The position numbers and the translations under genes were made by a program. A DNA stretch of 64,000 nucleotides from NCBI RefSeq assembly GCF_020991475.1, contig NZ_JAJMPA010000001.1:558001-622000 (forward strand), given 5' to 3'. A model generated the notes under the pieces. It saw only the letters and a list, made by a program, of their open reading frames with translations, did no database searches and had not been told where the DNA came from. This document shows, piece by piece, positions 7,616 to 15,479 of the stretch. This DNA comes from Pedobacter sp. MC2016-14 (GTDB taxonomy: Bacteria; Bacteroidota; Bacteroidia; Sphingobacteriales; Sphingobacteriaceae). How positions within the stretch are numbered: position 1 is the stretch's first letter; the number at the start of each line of letters is the position of its first letter.

Positions 7616-9883
7616 CTAGCCACGCTCTGCTAAATGAGCAGCAATACCTATTTTGATTTCACCGAAAGAATAGTCTCGTCCCAGATGCTCTCTGATAACG
7701 TTCATTTGAATGGATTTCAATGTATCTATTGCTGCTAAAATCGTATCCAGTTTTCTGGATCCAATGATTTCTTTGGCACCAACTTCCAGCGTTGCTACAT
7801 AATGTGCCATATGACCCTCAATTGTACCAATGGCCATTTTTCGTTCAGCTGCAATTTCCATGATGGTTTTGCCTGATTTGAGCAATTGTAAAGAAAGGTC
7901 TTTGGTATCAACCTTTGGTGCCGCAGGCTTTTTAGTCCCCTTGGTACCCTTAGCTTTCTTTGCTGTAAAATCCAGGGTATTGGGCATTGCATATACTTTT
8001 TGCATCTGAAAAGCCCTATCTGCTTCATTCAAAAGTTCATTTACATCCTTGCGGGTAAAATCCTTCCCGTTAATTGTAGCCACAAGCAAAGCAGTAGCTT
8101 TCCGGATATTTTTATATTGCTCATAGAACAAAGACTCCAGCTCCAGCAATTCTGTAAGAAATGCGACAACCTGTTTATCCTGTTTTACAAGCTCCATCCG
8201 CTCAAAAATAGTCCTGGACATCTTCTGCAGCAAAGGATTAAAGTAATTTTCGGCAGCAGTAACACGATCTAACAATGTATTCAAACCTTCTTCTGTTTTA
8301 TCCTGTGAAAGGCGATGAATTTGTCCCTGGAATTTTTTAGAACTTGCACGCAATTCGCTCAATTCCTTTAAAAGTGCCTGTGCCCATTTTAAGTGCTTTT
8401 GCTTGGCAGATTTATTCAGGTCTTTAGTATAAGAATGTACATGCTCGTACATGAAATTGTCTAATGCAGTAAGGTCAAAGCACTTTAGCAGGTATGCCTG
8501 TAAAAAGAGGTCGCTTTCAAATTTTATCTGCTCATCCAAAACCTCATACTTTTGTTTATTACGCGAAAAAAGCGACACATTTGGATCCTGACGAATGCCG
8601 GTTCCTGATATAAGGGATGTTAATATTAAACCATCAAGTGACCTTAACCTGGAAAGAGCGACGTAAATTTGACCCGGTGCAAAAGCACTCCCAATGTCAA
8701 TAATGGCCTTATCAAAAGTCAATCCCTGACTTTTATGTACGGTAATTGCCCAGGCAAGTTTTACCGGATACTGAATGAATTTCCCAATCTCTTCCTCTTT
8801 TATTTCATGTGTAGTTTTATCCGTTGTATACCTAATGTTTTTCCAGGTATACTTTTCCAGCACAATCTTCTCAGAAGAGCCATCTGCCCTCACTTCAATT
8901 TCAGTAGTACTCAAATTGGTGACCGTAGCGATCTTACCATTAAAAAACCGACGCTCACCAGTTGGATCATTTTTAATAAACATCACTTGAGCCCCAATTT
9001 TTAGCTCCAGAGCATAATCTGCAGGGTAAGAAGAATCGCTAAAGTCGCCTTCAACCTGTGCATTGTAAAACCAGGAACGAGTTGGTAATTCATCAAGGCT
9101 CGTTTTATTTAAAATATCAGCCTTTTGATTGTGCGTGGTTAAGGTAATATATTTATCATTCATGCCGGGAACAAAGTTTTCCCGATAATATTTTTTTAGA
9201 AGTTGAACATCCTGATCTGTAACAGTGTTATTTCTCAGGTTATTCAGCAAAGAGATAAAGACATCATCTGCCTGACGGTAAATCTTCTCCAGTTCTATAT
9301 ATACTGGTGGGTTTTGTTGCAAAGCAAGTGCGTCAAAAAAGTAAACGCTTTTATAAAACACAGACAAAAGTGACCATTCGCTGCTTTTTACAACAGGAGG
9401 TAACTGATGCAAATCTCCAATGAATAAAACCTGTACCCCACCAAAATTTAAATTGTTCTTCCGCACATAACGAAGTACCATATCTATGGCATCCAGCAAA
9501 TCCGCGCGCAGCATACTCACCTCATCAATAATCAGTAATTCAAGGTCCTGAAAAATCCGCCTCTTTGTGCTGTTCATCTGTAAATGACGTACAATAGATT
9601 TGGGTGTATTGTAATGCTGGTTAAAATGACTTTCTCCCTGATCAGGCTGCTTTGGCAAATAAGTACCAAATGGCAATTGGAAAAGTGAATGAATAGTTAC
9701 TCCCGAAGCGTTAATTGCAGCAATACCCGTAGGAGCAACAATTACAGCTTTCTTATGTGTTAGCGCAATTAGATTATGTAAAAAAGTAGTCTTTCCTGTT
9801 CCAGCCTTTCCAGTCAAGAAAATATGCCTGGAGGTATAGTTAATAAATTTAGCAGCAAGTTCAGCAGGATTAATCTCAGGCAT
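7616..9883 (-). CDS. PIF1/RecD-like AAA-superfamily DNA helicase with C-terminal HTH
   Basis: 755 residues. The SF1 helicase core has Walker A GKAGTGKT (residues 25-32), Walker B LLIIDEVSML near residue 115, and the late motif AITVHKSQGLTFDKA near 380, as in PIF1/TraA/RecD2 relatives. A helical middle region of about 200 residues follows, then a Lys/Ala-rich linker and a helix-turn-helix (KSGKTIMEIAAERKMAIGTIEGH, about 680-710) of the HTH_40 or RQC-like type. Expected to unwind forked or recombination DNA; the exact role is unknown. Single gene with its own promoter. Alternative names such as ATP-dependent RecD-like helicase are equally defensible. Confidence 0.88.
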   Translation of the reverse strand: MPEINPAELAAKFINYTSRHIFLTGKAGTGKTTFLHNLIALTHKKAVIVAPTGIAAINASGVTIHSLFQLPFGTYLPKQPDQGESHFNQHYNTPKSIVRHLQMNSTKRRIFQDLELLIIDEVSMLRADLLDAIDMVLRYVRKNNLNFGGVQVLFIGDLHQLPPVVKSSEWSLLSVFYKSVYFFDALALQQNPPVYIELEKIYRQADDVFISLLNNLRNNTVTDQDVQLLKKYYRENFVPGMNDKYITLTTHNQKADILNKTSLDELPTRSWFYNAQVEGDFSDSSYPADYALELKIGAQVMFIKNDPTGERRFFNGKIATVTNLSTTEIEVRADGSSEKIVLEKYTWKNIRYTTDKTTHEIKEEEIGKFIQYPVKLAWAITVHKSQGLTFDKAIIDIGSAFAPGQIYVALSRLRSLDGLILTSLISGTGIRQDPNVSLFSRNKQKYEVLDEQIKFESDLFLQAYLLKCFDLTALDNFMYEHVHSYTKDLNKSAKQKHLKWAQALLKELSELRASSKKFQGQIHRLSQDKTEEGLNTLLDRVTAAENYFNPLLQKMSRTIFERMELVKQDKQVVAFLTELLELESLFYEQYKNIRKATALLVATINGKDFTRKDVNELLNEADRAFQMQKVYAMPNTLDFTAKKAKGTKGTKKPAAPKVDTKDLSLQLLKSGKTIMEIAAERKMAIGTIEGHMAHYVATLEVGAKEIIGSRKLDTILAAIDTLKSIQMNVIREHLGRDYSFGEIKIGIAAHLAERG

Positions 9884-9899
9884 ATTTTAAGTACGTTCG

Positions 9900-9907
9900 C
9901 AAATATA
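9900..9907 (-). promoter_or_regulatory. Promoter -7 element of the PIF1-like helicase gene
   Basis: Reverse-strand TATATTTG fits TAnnTTTG; predicted leader about 13 nt to ATG 9883. Confidence 0.5.
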
Positions 9908-9932
9908 CTAAGATTTTAAGATAATAAATCGC

Positions 9933-10628
9933 CTAATTAACCAGCAGCTTATATCCCTTACCATGCACATTTAAAATCTCCACATTTGGATCCTCTTTCA
10001 AATATTTTCGAAGCTTACTTAGAAATACGTCCATACTACGTCCGTTAAAATAATTATCGTCGTGCCAGATGCTTATTAGTGCTTCTTCCCGGGTCAACAC
10101 CGCATTCTTTTTGAGACAAAGCAGCTGCAATAATTCTGCCTCTTTAGTGGATAACTTTTGTTGACGGTCTTCAAAATGAATCAGCTGAGTGGTATAATCA
10201 AACGTATACTTACCAATATGAAAATGAGTTTGAACAGGTGCGTGCTCCGGGACCTCTTTTACAGCTATTCGCTTAAGCAATGCATTAATGCGCAATAACA
10301 ATTCTTCAATTCTAAATGGTTTGGTGATATAGTCATCTCCCCCAAGGTCATATGCTAAAGCCTTGTCTTCCATCATCGCTTTTGCAGTAGCGAAAATTAT
10401 AGGCACATCGCTATTGATTCGCCTAACCTCTTTACCCAATGTAAAGCCATCTTTTTTTGGCATCATCACATCAAAAATACACAGATCAAAGCTGTGCTTA
10501 CTAAAGGCTTTCAACCCTTCTTCTCCATCTGTGCACAATACTACATCAAACTTACCCTTTAATTGCAAGTAATCCTGCAATAAAAGTCCGAGGTTTGGAT
10601 CATCTTCAACCAATAGAATCTTCTTCAT
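9933..10628 (-). CDS. OmpR/PhoB-type DNA-binding response regulator
   Basis: 231 residues. The receiver domain (1-120) has acidic residues Glu8, Asp9 and Asp10, phospho-acceptor Asp53 in FDVMMPKKDG, Thr in ATAKA and Lys in TKPF. The winged-helix domain (about 135-230) has the Trans_Reg_C pattern, including a LSTKEAELLQLL recognition region and a C-terminal GKGYKL. It is read after the sensor kinase with a one-base TAATG stop/start overlap, so the two are translationally coupled and form a cognate pair. The arrangement is like RprXY of Bacteroides; the targets cannot be read from this window. Confidence 0.95.
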   Translation of the reverse strand: MKKILLVEDDPNLGLLLQDYLQLKGKFDVVLCTDGEEGLKAFSKHSFDLCIFDVMMPKKDGFTLGKEVRRINSDVPIIFATAKAMMEDKALAYDLGGDDYITKPFRIEELLLRINALLKRIAVKEVPEHAPVQTHFHIGKYTFDYTTQLIHFEDRQQKLSTKEAELLQLLCLKKNAVLTREEALISIWHDDNYFNGRSMDVFLSKLRKYLKEDPNVEILNVHGKGYKLLVN

Positions 10629-12454
10629 TATTTTAGGGCTAAGGTTATTTCAAATACTGTTCCTTTATCTTTTTCGCTATGTACTTTTACTACGCCATTC
10701 ATCTGAATAACAATGTCCTGTACGTAATTTAGTCCCAATCCAAAACCTTTAACATCATGTAAATTACCAGTTGGCACGCGATAAAACTGATCAAAAATAC
10801 GTTTAGTTTGATCTTTAGTCATCCCTATACCCTGATCTGCAACTTCAATGACCAACTTTTTACCCACAACCCTGGTACTTACTTTTATGACAGGTTGACC
10901 CGGACTATATTTATTTGCATTATCAACCAGGTTATAGATTACGTTAGAAAGATGCAGTTCGTCACCCCATATCACGGGGTTCTCCGCATCCAGTTCAAGA
11001 GCAATTACAGCATCCTTCTTTTGCAGTTGTAATTGCATGCTATCCACGACTGCCAAAACCAGTTCATTAATATCTACCGGGTTATGTTCCAGTTGTAATT
11101 CCTTTTTCTCCAGACGGGCAATACTCAAAACACGTTCTATATGGTTCCCAAGGCGTACATTTTCATCATAGATTATTCCGGCAAGTCTTGTTATACGGGC
11201 TTTATCTTCTGATATTTCAGGATCCTTTAATGCCTCGCTGGCAATCATAATGGTGGATACCGGGGTCTTAAATTCATGGGTCATGTTGTTGATAAAATCC
11301 GTCTTCATTTCAGAAATTTTCTTTTGTTGCAGTATCGTATACAGCGTGTAGGAAAATATGAAAACAAGAACCAGCAACAGCCCCGCTGATGAGGCCAGCG
11401 TAACGCTGAGACCGCCAAAGATAGCGGCATTTTTATCCGGGAAACTGATGTAAATCATACCAGGATCACGGACTATTGAATTGTTGAATAACCGGGTTTT
11501 AAAAACATTAGCGGGTAAAACCTCAGCATTAGGGTTAAATACCTTTTTGAATAATAAAGAGTCACTATTGGCAAGTTTTACCCAAAAATCATATTTCAGG
11601 TTAATGTTCTTATTCATTAACTCCTCTTTAATCAAGCCATCCAGGGCTCCGGGAGATATCCTTTGGGCAAGTGGAACTTTTGCCTGCCTCATTTCCTTAA
11701 AAACCTCTTCAACAACATTGAGATTTCCAGCATCAAAACGCCCTAAAGTATCAGTCTGCAATTGCTTTAAAGCTTGTTCATTCCTCCTTTTACTGAGCTC
11801 ATCTTCCCGCTTAAATTTAGCCGCCAGATCAGCATCTACCGTTGCAACAGAAATTTTAACCGGCCGCCCGTCCGCCATACTATAGGCAAGATAACGAATG
11901 CTGTCAGGCATTTTATCAGGACGTACATTAAAGGTTTTGGTTTTAATCAATCTGATGGTTTTACGCACAGTGCCACCAGTCATGTGAAACTCCGCATCCA
12001 CACCAATACTTACGTCTACGTTTAGTGGGGTAGTAGACTGATCGCCAATGGCAACAAATTCCGATTCGGAAAGCAGACTTGGATTGAAAAAGTTAGATCG
12101 GATAATGCTGTCCTGAGTATTCAGGTTATCGCTGATCATTTTCTGTTGTCTTTGTTTTCTTTTTCTCTCCTCTGTTTTTTGACTTTCGAGAAGTCTGGAA
12201 ACTAAGATATCCTGATTTCGCAGTTCTTGCCTACGCTTGATCCCGATTTCAAAATCCTTATTATTAATGTGATCAGCGGCATCTATGCGCTGAATTTTAT
12301 TGACCACAGCCGTTAGCGCATGGTTTACATTTTGCTCAAACAACTGCGAATTTAACCGATAAGCTTCCCTGATGTAATACAATTGCATTACAACAACACC
12401 CAATAACGCAATAGTCATCAAAGCTGTAATAAACCAGAAGCTCCTCTTTTTCAT
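10628..12454 (-). CDS. Membrane sensor histidine kinase (RprX-like), partner of the downstream regulator
   Basis: 608 residues. Transmembrane helix 1 at about 8-27, a large extracytoplasmic domain of about 310 residues with a charged Arg/Lys/Gln-rich stretch near 90-106, and transmembrane helix 2 at about 347-370. The HisKA H-box is NNMTHEFKTPVS with His393. The HATPase_c domain follows, with N-box NVIYNLVDNANKYS, G1 ADQGIGM and GFGLGLNYV. The sensory domain is not one I recognise. First gene of a two-gene operon. There is a candidate promoter at 12543-12550. Confidence 0.93.
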   Translation of the reverse strand: MKKRSFWFITALMTIALLGVVVMQLYYIREAYRLNSQLFEQNVNHALTAVVNKIQRIDAADHINNKDFEIGIKRRQELRNQDILVSRLLESQKTEERKRKQRQQKMISDNLNTQDSIIRSNFFNPSLLSESEFVAIGDQSTTPLNVDVSIGVDAEFHMTGGTVRKTIRLIKTKTFNVRPDKMPDSIRYLAYSMADGRPVKISVATVDADLAAKFKREDELSKRRNEQALKQLQTDTLGRFDAGNLNVVEEVFKEMRQAKVPLAQRISPGALDGLIKEELMNKNINLKYDFWVKLANSDSLLFKKVFNPNAEVLPANVFKTRLFNNSIVRDPGMIYISFPDKNAAIFGGLSVTLASSAGLLLVLVFIFSYTLYTILQQKKISEMKTDFINNMTHEFKTPVSTIMIASEALKDPEISEDKARITRLAGIIYDENVRLGNHIERVLSIARLEKKELQLEHNPVDINELVLAVVDSMQLQLQKKDAVIALELDAENPVIWGDELHLSNVIYNLVDNANKYSPGQPVIKVSTRVVGKKLVIEVADQGIGMTKDQTKRIFDQFYRVPTGNLHDVKGFGLGLNYVQDIVIQMNGVVKVHSEKDKGTVFEITLALK

Positions 12455-12542
12455 AGGTGCATAAATTTTAGGGAGAGCCGATATGAAGCGATTAACTGTT
12501 CAATGCAGCCAGTATAATCTGGACCATCCTTTATGTAAAGAT

Positions 12543-12550
12543 CAAAAATA
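12543..12550 (-). promoter_or_regulatory. Possible promoter -7 element of the two-component operon
   Basis: Reverse-strand TATTTTTG fits TAnnTTTG, but at about 90 nt from the start codon and in a T/A-rich context; weaker than the others. Confidence 0.35.
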
Positions 12551-12625
12551 AAGAAGGAATAATATAAAAAAGTGATTTTAACACTTTTTAACATGCAGGT
12601 TTACATGCAAATAATGGTTTAATCC

Positions 12626-12657
12626 ATAAAAAATGCCGGGAAATAACTCCCCGGCAT
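12626..12657 (-). terminator. Terminator downstream of the DUF3127 gene
   Basis: Perfect 8-bp stem ATGCCGGG / CCCGGCAT (12633-12640 with 12650-12657) followed on the minus strand by a T-run; no T-run on the plus side. Confidence 0.8.
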
Positions 12658-12703
12658 CCATGGTTCTAACTTGTTTTCTTAAAAAAGATCTTTTAATGCC
12701 GTC

Positions 12704-13072
12704 CTAGAAAGGAAGGTCATCATCTTCACCCGGTGCGCTGTTTAAATCTACAGGTGGAGCATATGCTGGTGTAGCTGCGGCGGCCGCATTGTTTGCCAAT
12801 GCATTGATGCGCCAAACTACTAAACTGTTAAAATAAGATACTTTTCCGGTTTTGTCAGTCCAGGGACGGCCACGTAAGTTAAAAGCAACTTCCACATCGT
12901 CACCTACTTTCAAACTATCAAACAAAGCAGTTTTATCTTGCAGTGCCTCAAACCTGATGAATTCAGGATAAGTAGGATTCTCTGCATATTCTATGATTAA
13001 ATCGCGTTTTTTAAAAGTCTCACTCACCTGTTGTAATGCACCAATTTCATGCACTTTTCCTTTTAATTCCAT
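12704..13072 (-). CDS. DUF3127 (OB-fold-like) protein
   Basis: 122 residues. The segment from MELKGKVHEIG through FNSLVVWRI has the alternating beta-strand pattern of an OB fold and matches what I know of the Bacteroidetes DUF3127 family, often described as SSB-like. The C-terminal tail is Ala/Pro-rich and ends in an acidic, hydrophobic tip (GEDDDLPF) that closely resembles the protein-interaction tail of single-stranded DNA-binding proteins (DDDIPF in E. coli SSB). This suggests a nucleic-acid-binding role with partner recruitment by the tail; that is inference. Monocistronic, divergent from the methyltransferase gene. Confidence 0.8.
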   Translation of the reverse strand: MELKGKVHEIGALQQVSETFKKRDLIIEYAENPTYPEFIRFEALQDKTALFDSLKVGDDVEVAFNLRGRPWTDKTGKVSYFNSLVVWRINALANNAAAAATPAYAPPVDLNSAPGEDDDLPF

Positions 13073-13140
13073 AACAAATACTCTTTTATTGTATCAACCT
13101 CAAATCTCAATATTTTTATTGATAACTTCGCACAATAATT

Positions 13141-14337
13141 ATGCAAGTTTTCCACACAAAAAGCAAGGTTATTATTACCTGCAACAAAAGGCTGTCAGAC
13201 TACCTGGCTCAGGAAGTTAAGGCTCTTGGTTACACCATTATAAGAGATTTTCCTACCGGTGTAGAGTTAAATATTACACTAACAGAATGTATCAGGTTAA
13301 ATCTGAACCTTAGGTGTGCAAGTCAAATTTTATATTGCTTAAAGAGCTTTAAAGCAAACAATCCGGAAGAGCTTTACCGAGAACTGGCAGACATGGCATG
13401 GGAAGAGCTTATTGATTTTTCCGGTTATTTTTCGGTAAGCTCCAATGTTGATAATGCCACCATTACCACGCCCTTATTCGCCAACTTAAAAGTTAAGGAT
13501 GCAATAGTAGACCGCATTAAAGACAAAAAAGGAATTCGTCCTAATTCGGGCTCTGACGCAAACAAAGCTGTTGTACATTTATATTGGAAAGACGACGAAG
13601 CCGACATTTTTATAGACAGCTCCGGAGAAACACTGGCAAAGCATGGCTATCGTAAAATTCCGGGTAAAGCGCCAATGTTGGAAGCCCTGGCCGCTTCAAC
13701 TATATTTAGCACGCAATGGGATCAAAAATCTCCTTTTGTAAATCCAATGTGCGGATCCGGTACTTTGGCTATTGAAGCCGCAATGATTGCCACCAACCGA
13801 CGCCCTGGTTTATATAGAATGAACTATGGCTTTATGCATATTTTAGGATACGACGAGGAAATTTTCTTTGCCGAAAGAAGAATTCTAAAAGATCAGGTGA
13901 TCAAAAATATTGACTTGAAAATTGTGGCAACCGACCTCTCTGAAGACGCGGTTGATGTTAGTCGTAAAAATGCCAAAACTGCCGGGGTAGATTCCCTCAT
14001 TACTTTTGAGGTATGCGATTTTGCAGAAACCATGGTGCCAGAAACCATCCCTGGCGGGAAAGCGATAGTAGTATTTAATCCCGAATACGGAGAACGCTTG
14101 GGCGTACATTCTAAACTGGAAGAAACCTACAAAAGAGTTGGAGACTTTCTAAAAAAAGAATGTAAAGGGTATACGGGATACATCTTTACCGGAAATCCAG
14201 ACCTCGCAAAAAAAATAGGCTTAAAGGCTTCCAGAAAGATTGAATTTTACAATGGAAAATTGGATTGCCGGATGCTTGAGTACGAATTGTACGAGGGCAC
14301 AAGAAGAGAAGTACCTTTTGAAAAGAAAACGAATTAG
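13141..14337 (+). CDS. THUMP-domain class I RNA methyltransferase (RlmL/YpsC-like)
   Basis: 398 residues. The N-terminal ferredoxin-like/THUMP region (about 1-155) binds RNA. The Rossmann methyltransferase domain follows, with SAM motif I NPMCGSGTLAIEA near 202-214 and acidic ATDLSEDAV near 262. Motif IV reads NPEYGERLG, where most characterised relatives have NPPYGERL. Likely an N2-guanine methyltransferase acting on 23S rRNA, by analogy to the N-terminal half of E. coli RlmL; the target base is not provable here. Only the single-domain form is present, without the RlmK-like C-terminal half. ATG at 13141 starts a family-typical N-terminus. Confidence 0.88.
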   Translation: MQVFHTKSKVIITCNKRLSDYLAQEVKALGYTIIRDFPTGVELNITLTECIRLNLNLRCASQILYCLKSFKANNPEELYRELADMAWEELIDFSGYFSVSSNVDNATITTPLFANLKVKDAIVDRIKDKKGIRPNSGSDANKAVVHLYWKDDEADIFIDSSGETLAKHGYRKIPGKAPMLEALAASTIFSTQWDQKSPFVNPMCGSGTLAIEAAMIATNRRPGLYRMNYGFMHILGYDEEIFFAERRILKDQVIKNIDLKIVATDLSEDAVDVSRKNAKTAGVDSLITFEVCDFAETMVPETIPGGKAIVVFNPEYGERLGVHSKLEETYKRVGDFLKKECKGYTGYIFTGNPDLAKKIGLKASRKIEFYNGKLDCRMLEYELYEGTRREVPFEKKTN

Positions 14338-14524
14338 GTATCTATCGCAATCAGAATTCAATTGTCAATATAACATCATTATTCTTTGATGTTGTGATTT
14401 ATGGTGTATTTACACTATTTTGCAATAGAATATTAAGGTACTTAAAAAAAGAAGTATTAAAATCTACAAGCTCTTTTTTTTCGTTTGTACTTCTTAATAT
14501 ATTATAAATTTAAATTTAAATCGT

Positions 14525-14800
14525 ATGAAAGATCCCCTGGATTCGCGAACAAAAGTTGTAGCAGCAAACATTAGAAAAGTTAGAGAGTTTAGAAATTATA
14601 CTCAAGACTATCTGGCTGCCAAATTAGGTATCTCTCAAAATGCATATAGTAAAATTGAACTTGGATATAGCAAGTTAACTTTAGACAGGCTGTTTAAAGT
14701 TTCTATGGTAATGGAAATCGATCCGTTAAAACTTCTTTACTTCGAAAAAAGAGACATCCTAGATATCCTTTTCCCCGATGAAGACACTTCTTCTAAATAA
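14525..14800 (+). CDS. Small XRE-family HTH transcriptional regulator
   Basis: 91 residues. A Cro/CI-type helix-turn-helix covers about residues 13-70 (VREFRNYTQDYLAAKLGISQ and NAYSKIELGYSKLTLDRL). A short acidic tail follows. No peptidase or ligand domain. Its 3' end overlaps the HD-hydrolase gene by 23 nt in another frame, so the two are probably co-transcribed and coupled. The AAATTTAAATTTAAAT tract just before the start is AT-rich. Possible autoregulator of the downstream HD / radical-SAM cluster; that is inference from position only. Confidence 0.85.
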   Translation: MKDPLDSRTKVVAANIRKVREFRNYTQDYLAAKLGISQNAYSKIELGYSKLTLDRLFKVSMVMEIDPLKLLYFEKRDILDILFPDEDTSSK

Positions 14801-15428
14801 AACGATTCAATTCGTAAAAGAGAAGCTAGATGGTGCTGAAGCCGGACATGACTGGTTTCATATTGAAAGAGTTTACAAAACTGCGCTCACTATAAACGCA
14901 CAGGAAGAAGGAGATGAGTTAACCGTTATAATGGCTGCTTTGCTTCACGATATTGCGGATAGCAAATTCCACAATGGCGATGAAGAGTTAGGGCCGGTTA
15001 TAGCGGGTAACTTTTTAAAAAGCCTGGGCTTAGCTCCTGATTTTATTCTTCATGTACAAAACATTATCAGGAATTTAAGTTATAAAGCCAGTCTTGACCA
15101 GGTAACATTTCAATCTAAAGAACTAGACATCGTACAGGATGCAGACAGGCTGGATGCTATTGGGGCAATTGGTATTGCGCGCGCTTTCACTTATGGAGGA
15201 TATAAAAACAGGCTGATGTACGATCCGGCACAACCTCCTGTAAAACATATTGATAAAGAGTCCTATAAAAAATCAGAAGCGCCTACCATTAATCACTTTT
15301 ATGAGAAGCTCTTGCTACTAAAAGACCTGATGAAAACAAGTACAGGAAAGCAGATGGCAGCGCAACGGCATCAATTCATGGAATTGTACCTGGAACAGTT
15401 TTACGGAGAATGGTCTGGAGAAAAATAA
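14778..15428 (+). CDS. HD-domain phosphohydrolase (YedJ/YpgQ-like)
   Basis: 216 residues. The HD metal-binding signature is complete: His28 (WFHIERV), His57-Asp58 (LLHDIAD) and Asp121/Asp123 (VQDADRLDAIGAIG). The family hydrolyses phosphate esters of nucleotides or nucleotide derivatives; characterised YpgQ-like enzymes act as (d)NTP pyrophosphohydrolases, so a nucleotide-pool housekeeping role is plausible. Starts inside the HTH gene (23-nt overlap). Its TAA stop is part of the left arm of a perfect hairpin (15424-15450). Confidence 0.87.
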   Translation: MKTLLLNKTIQFVKEKLDGAEAGHDWFHIERVYKTALTINAQEEGDELTVIMAALLHDIADSKFHNGDEELGPVIAGNFLKSLGLAPDFILHVQNIIRNLSYKASLDQVTFQSKELDIVQDADRLDAIGAIGIARAFTYGGYKNRLMYDPAQPPVKHIDKESYKKSEAPTINHFYEKLLLLKDLMKTSTGKQMAAQRHQFMELYLEQFYGEWSGEK

Positions 15429-15450
15429 AACTAATAAAATTAGTTTTATT
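15424..15450 (+). terminator. Perfect 12-bp AT-rich hairpin at the HD gene stop codon
   Basis: Arms AATAAAACTAAT (15424-15435) and ATTAGTTTTATT (15439-15450) with a 3-nt AAA loop. The left arm contains the HD gene stop codon; the right arm ends TTTTATT. It may act as a weak terminator or a processing/stability element. It is immediately followed by a second perfect inverted repeat. Confidence 0.6.
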
Positions 15451-15477
15451 AGCTACATTTGTTAGCAAATGTAGCTT
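15451..15477 (+). promoter_or_regulatory. Perfect 11-bp inverted repeat overlapping a -7 element, operator candidate
   Basis: Arms AGCTACATTTG (15451-15461) and CAAATGTAGCT (15467-15477) around a 5-nt centre, ending 2 nt before the ATG of the radical-SAM gene at 15480. TACATTTG at 15454-15461 is an exact TAnnTTTG -7 element inside the left arm, giving a leader of about 16 nt. A repressor bound here would cover the transcription start. In RNA only the right arm would remain, so a DNA operator reading is favoured over an RNA hairpin if this promoter is used. Confidence 0.6.
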
Positions 15478-15479
15478 TT

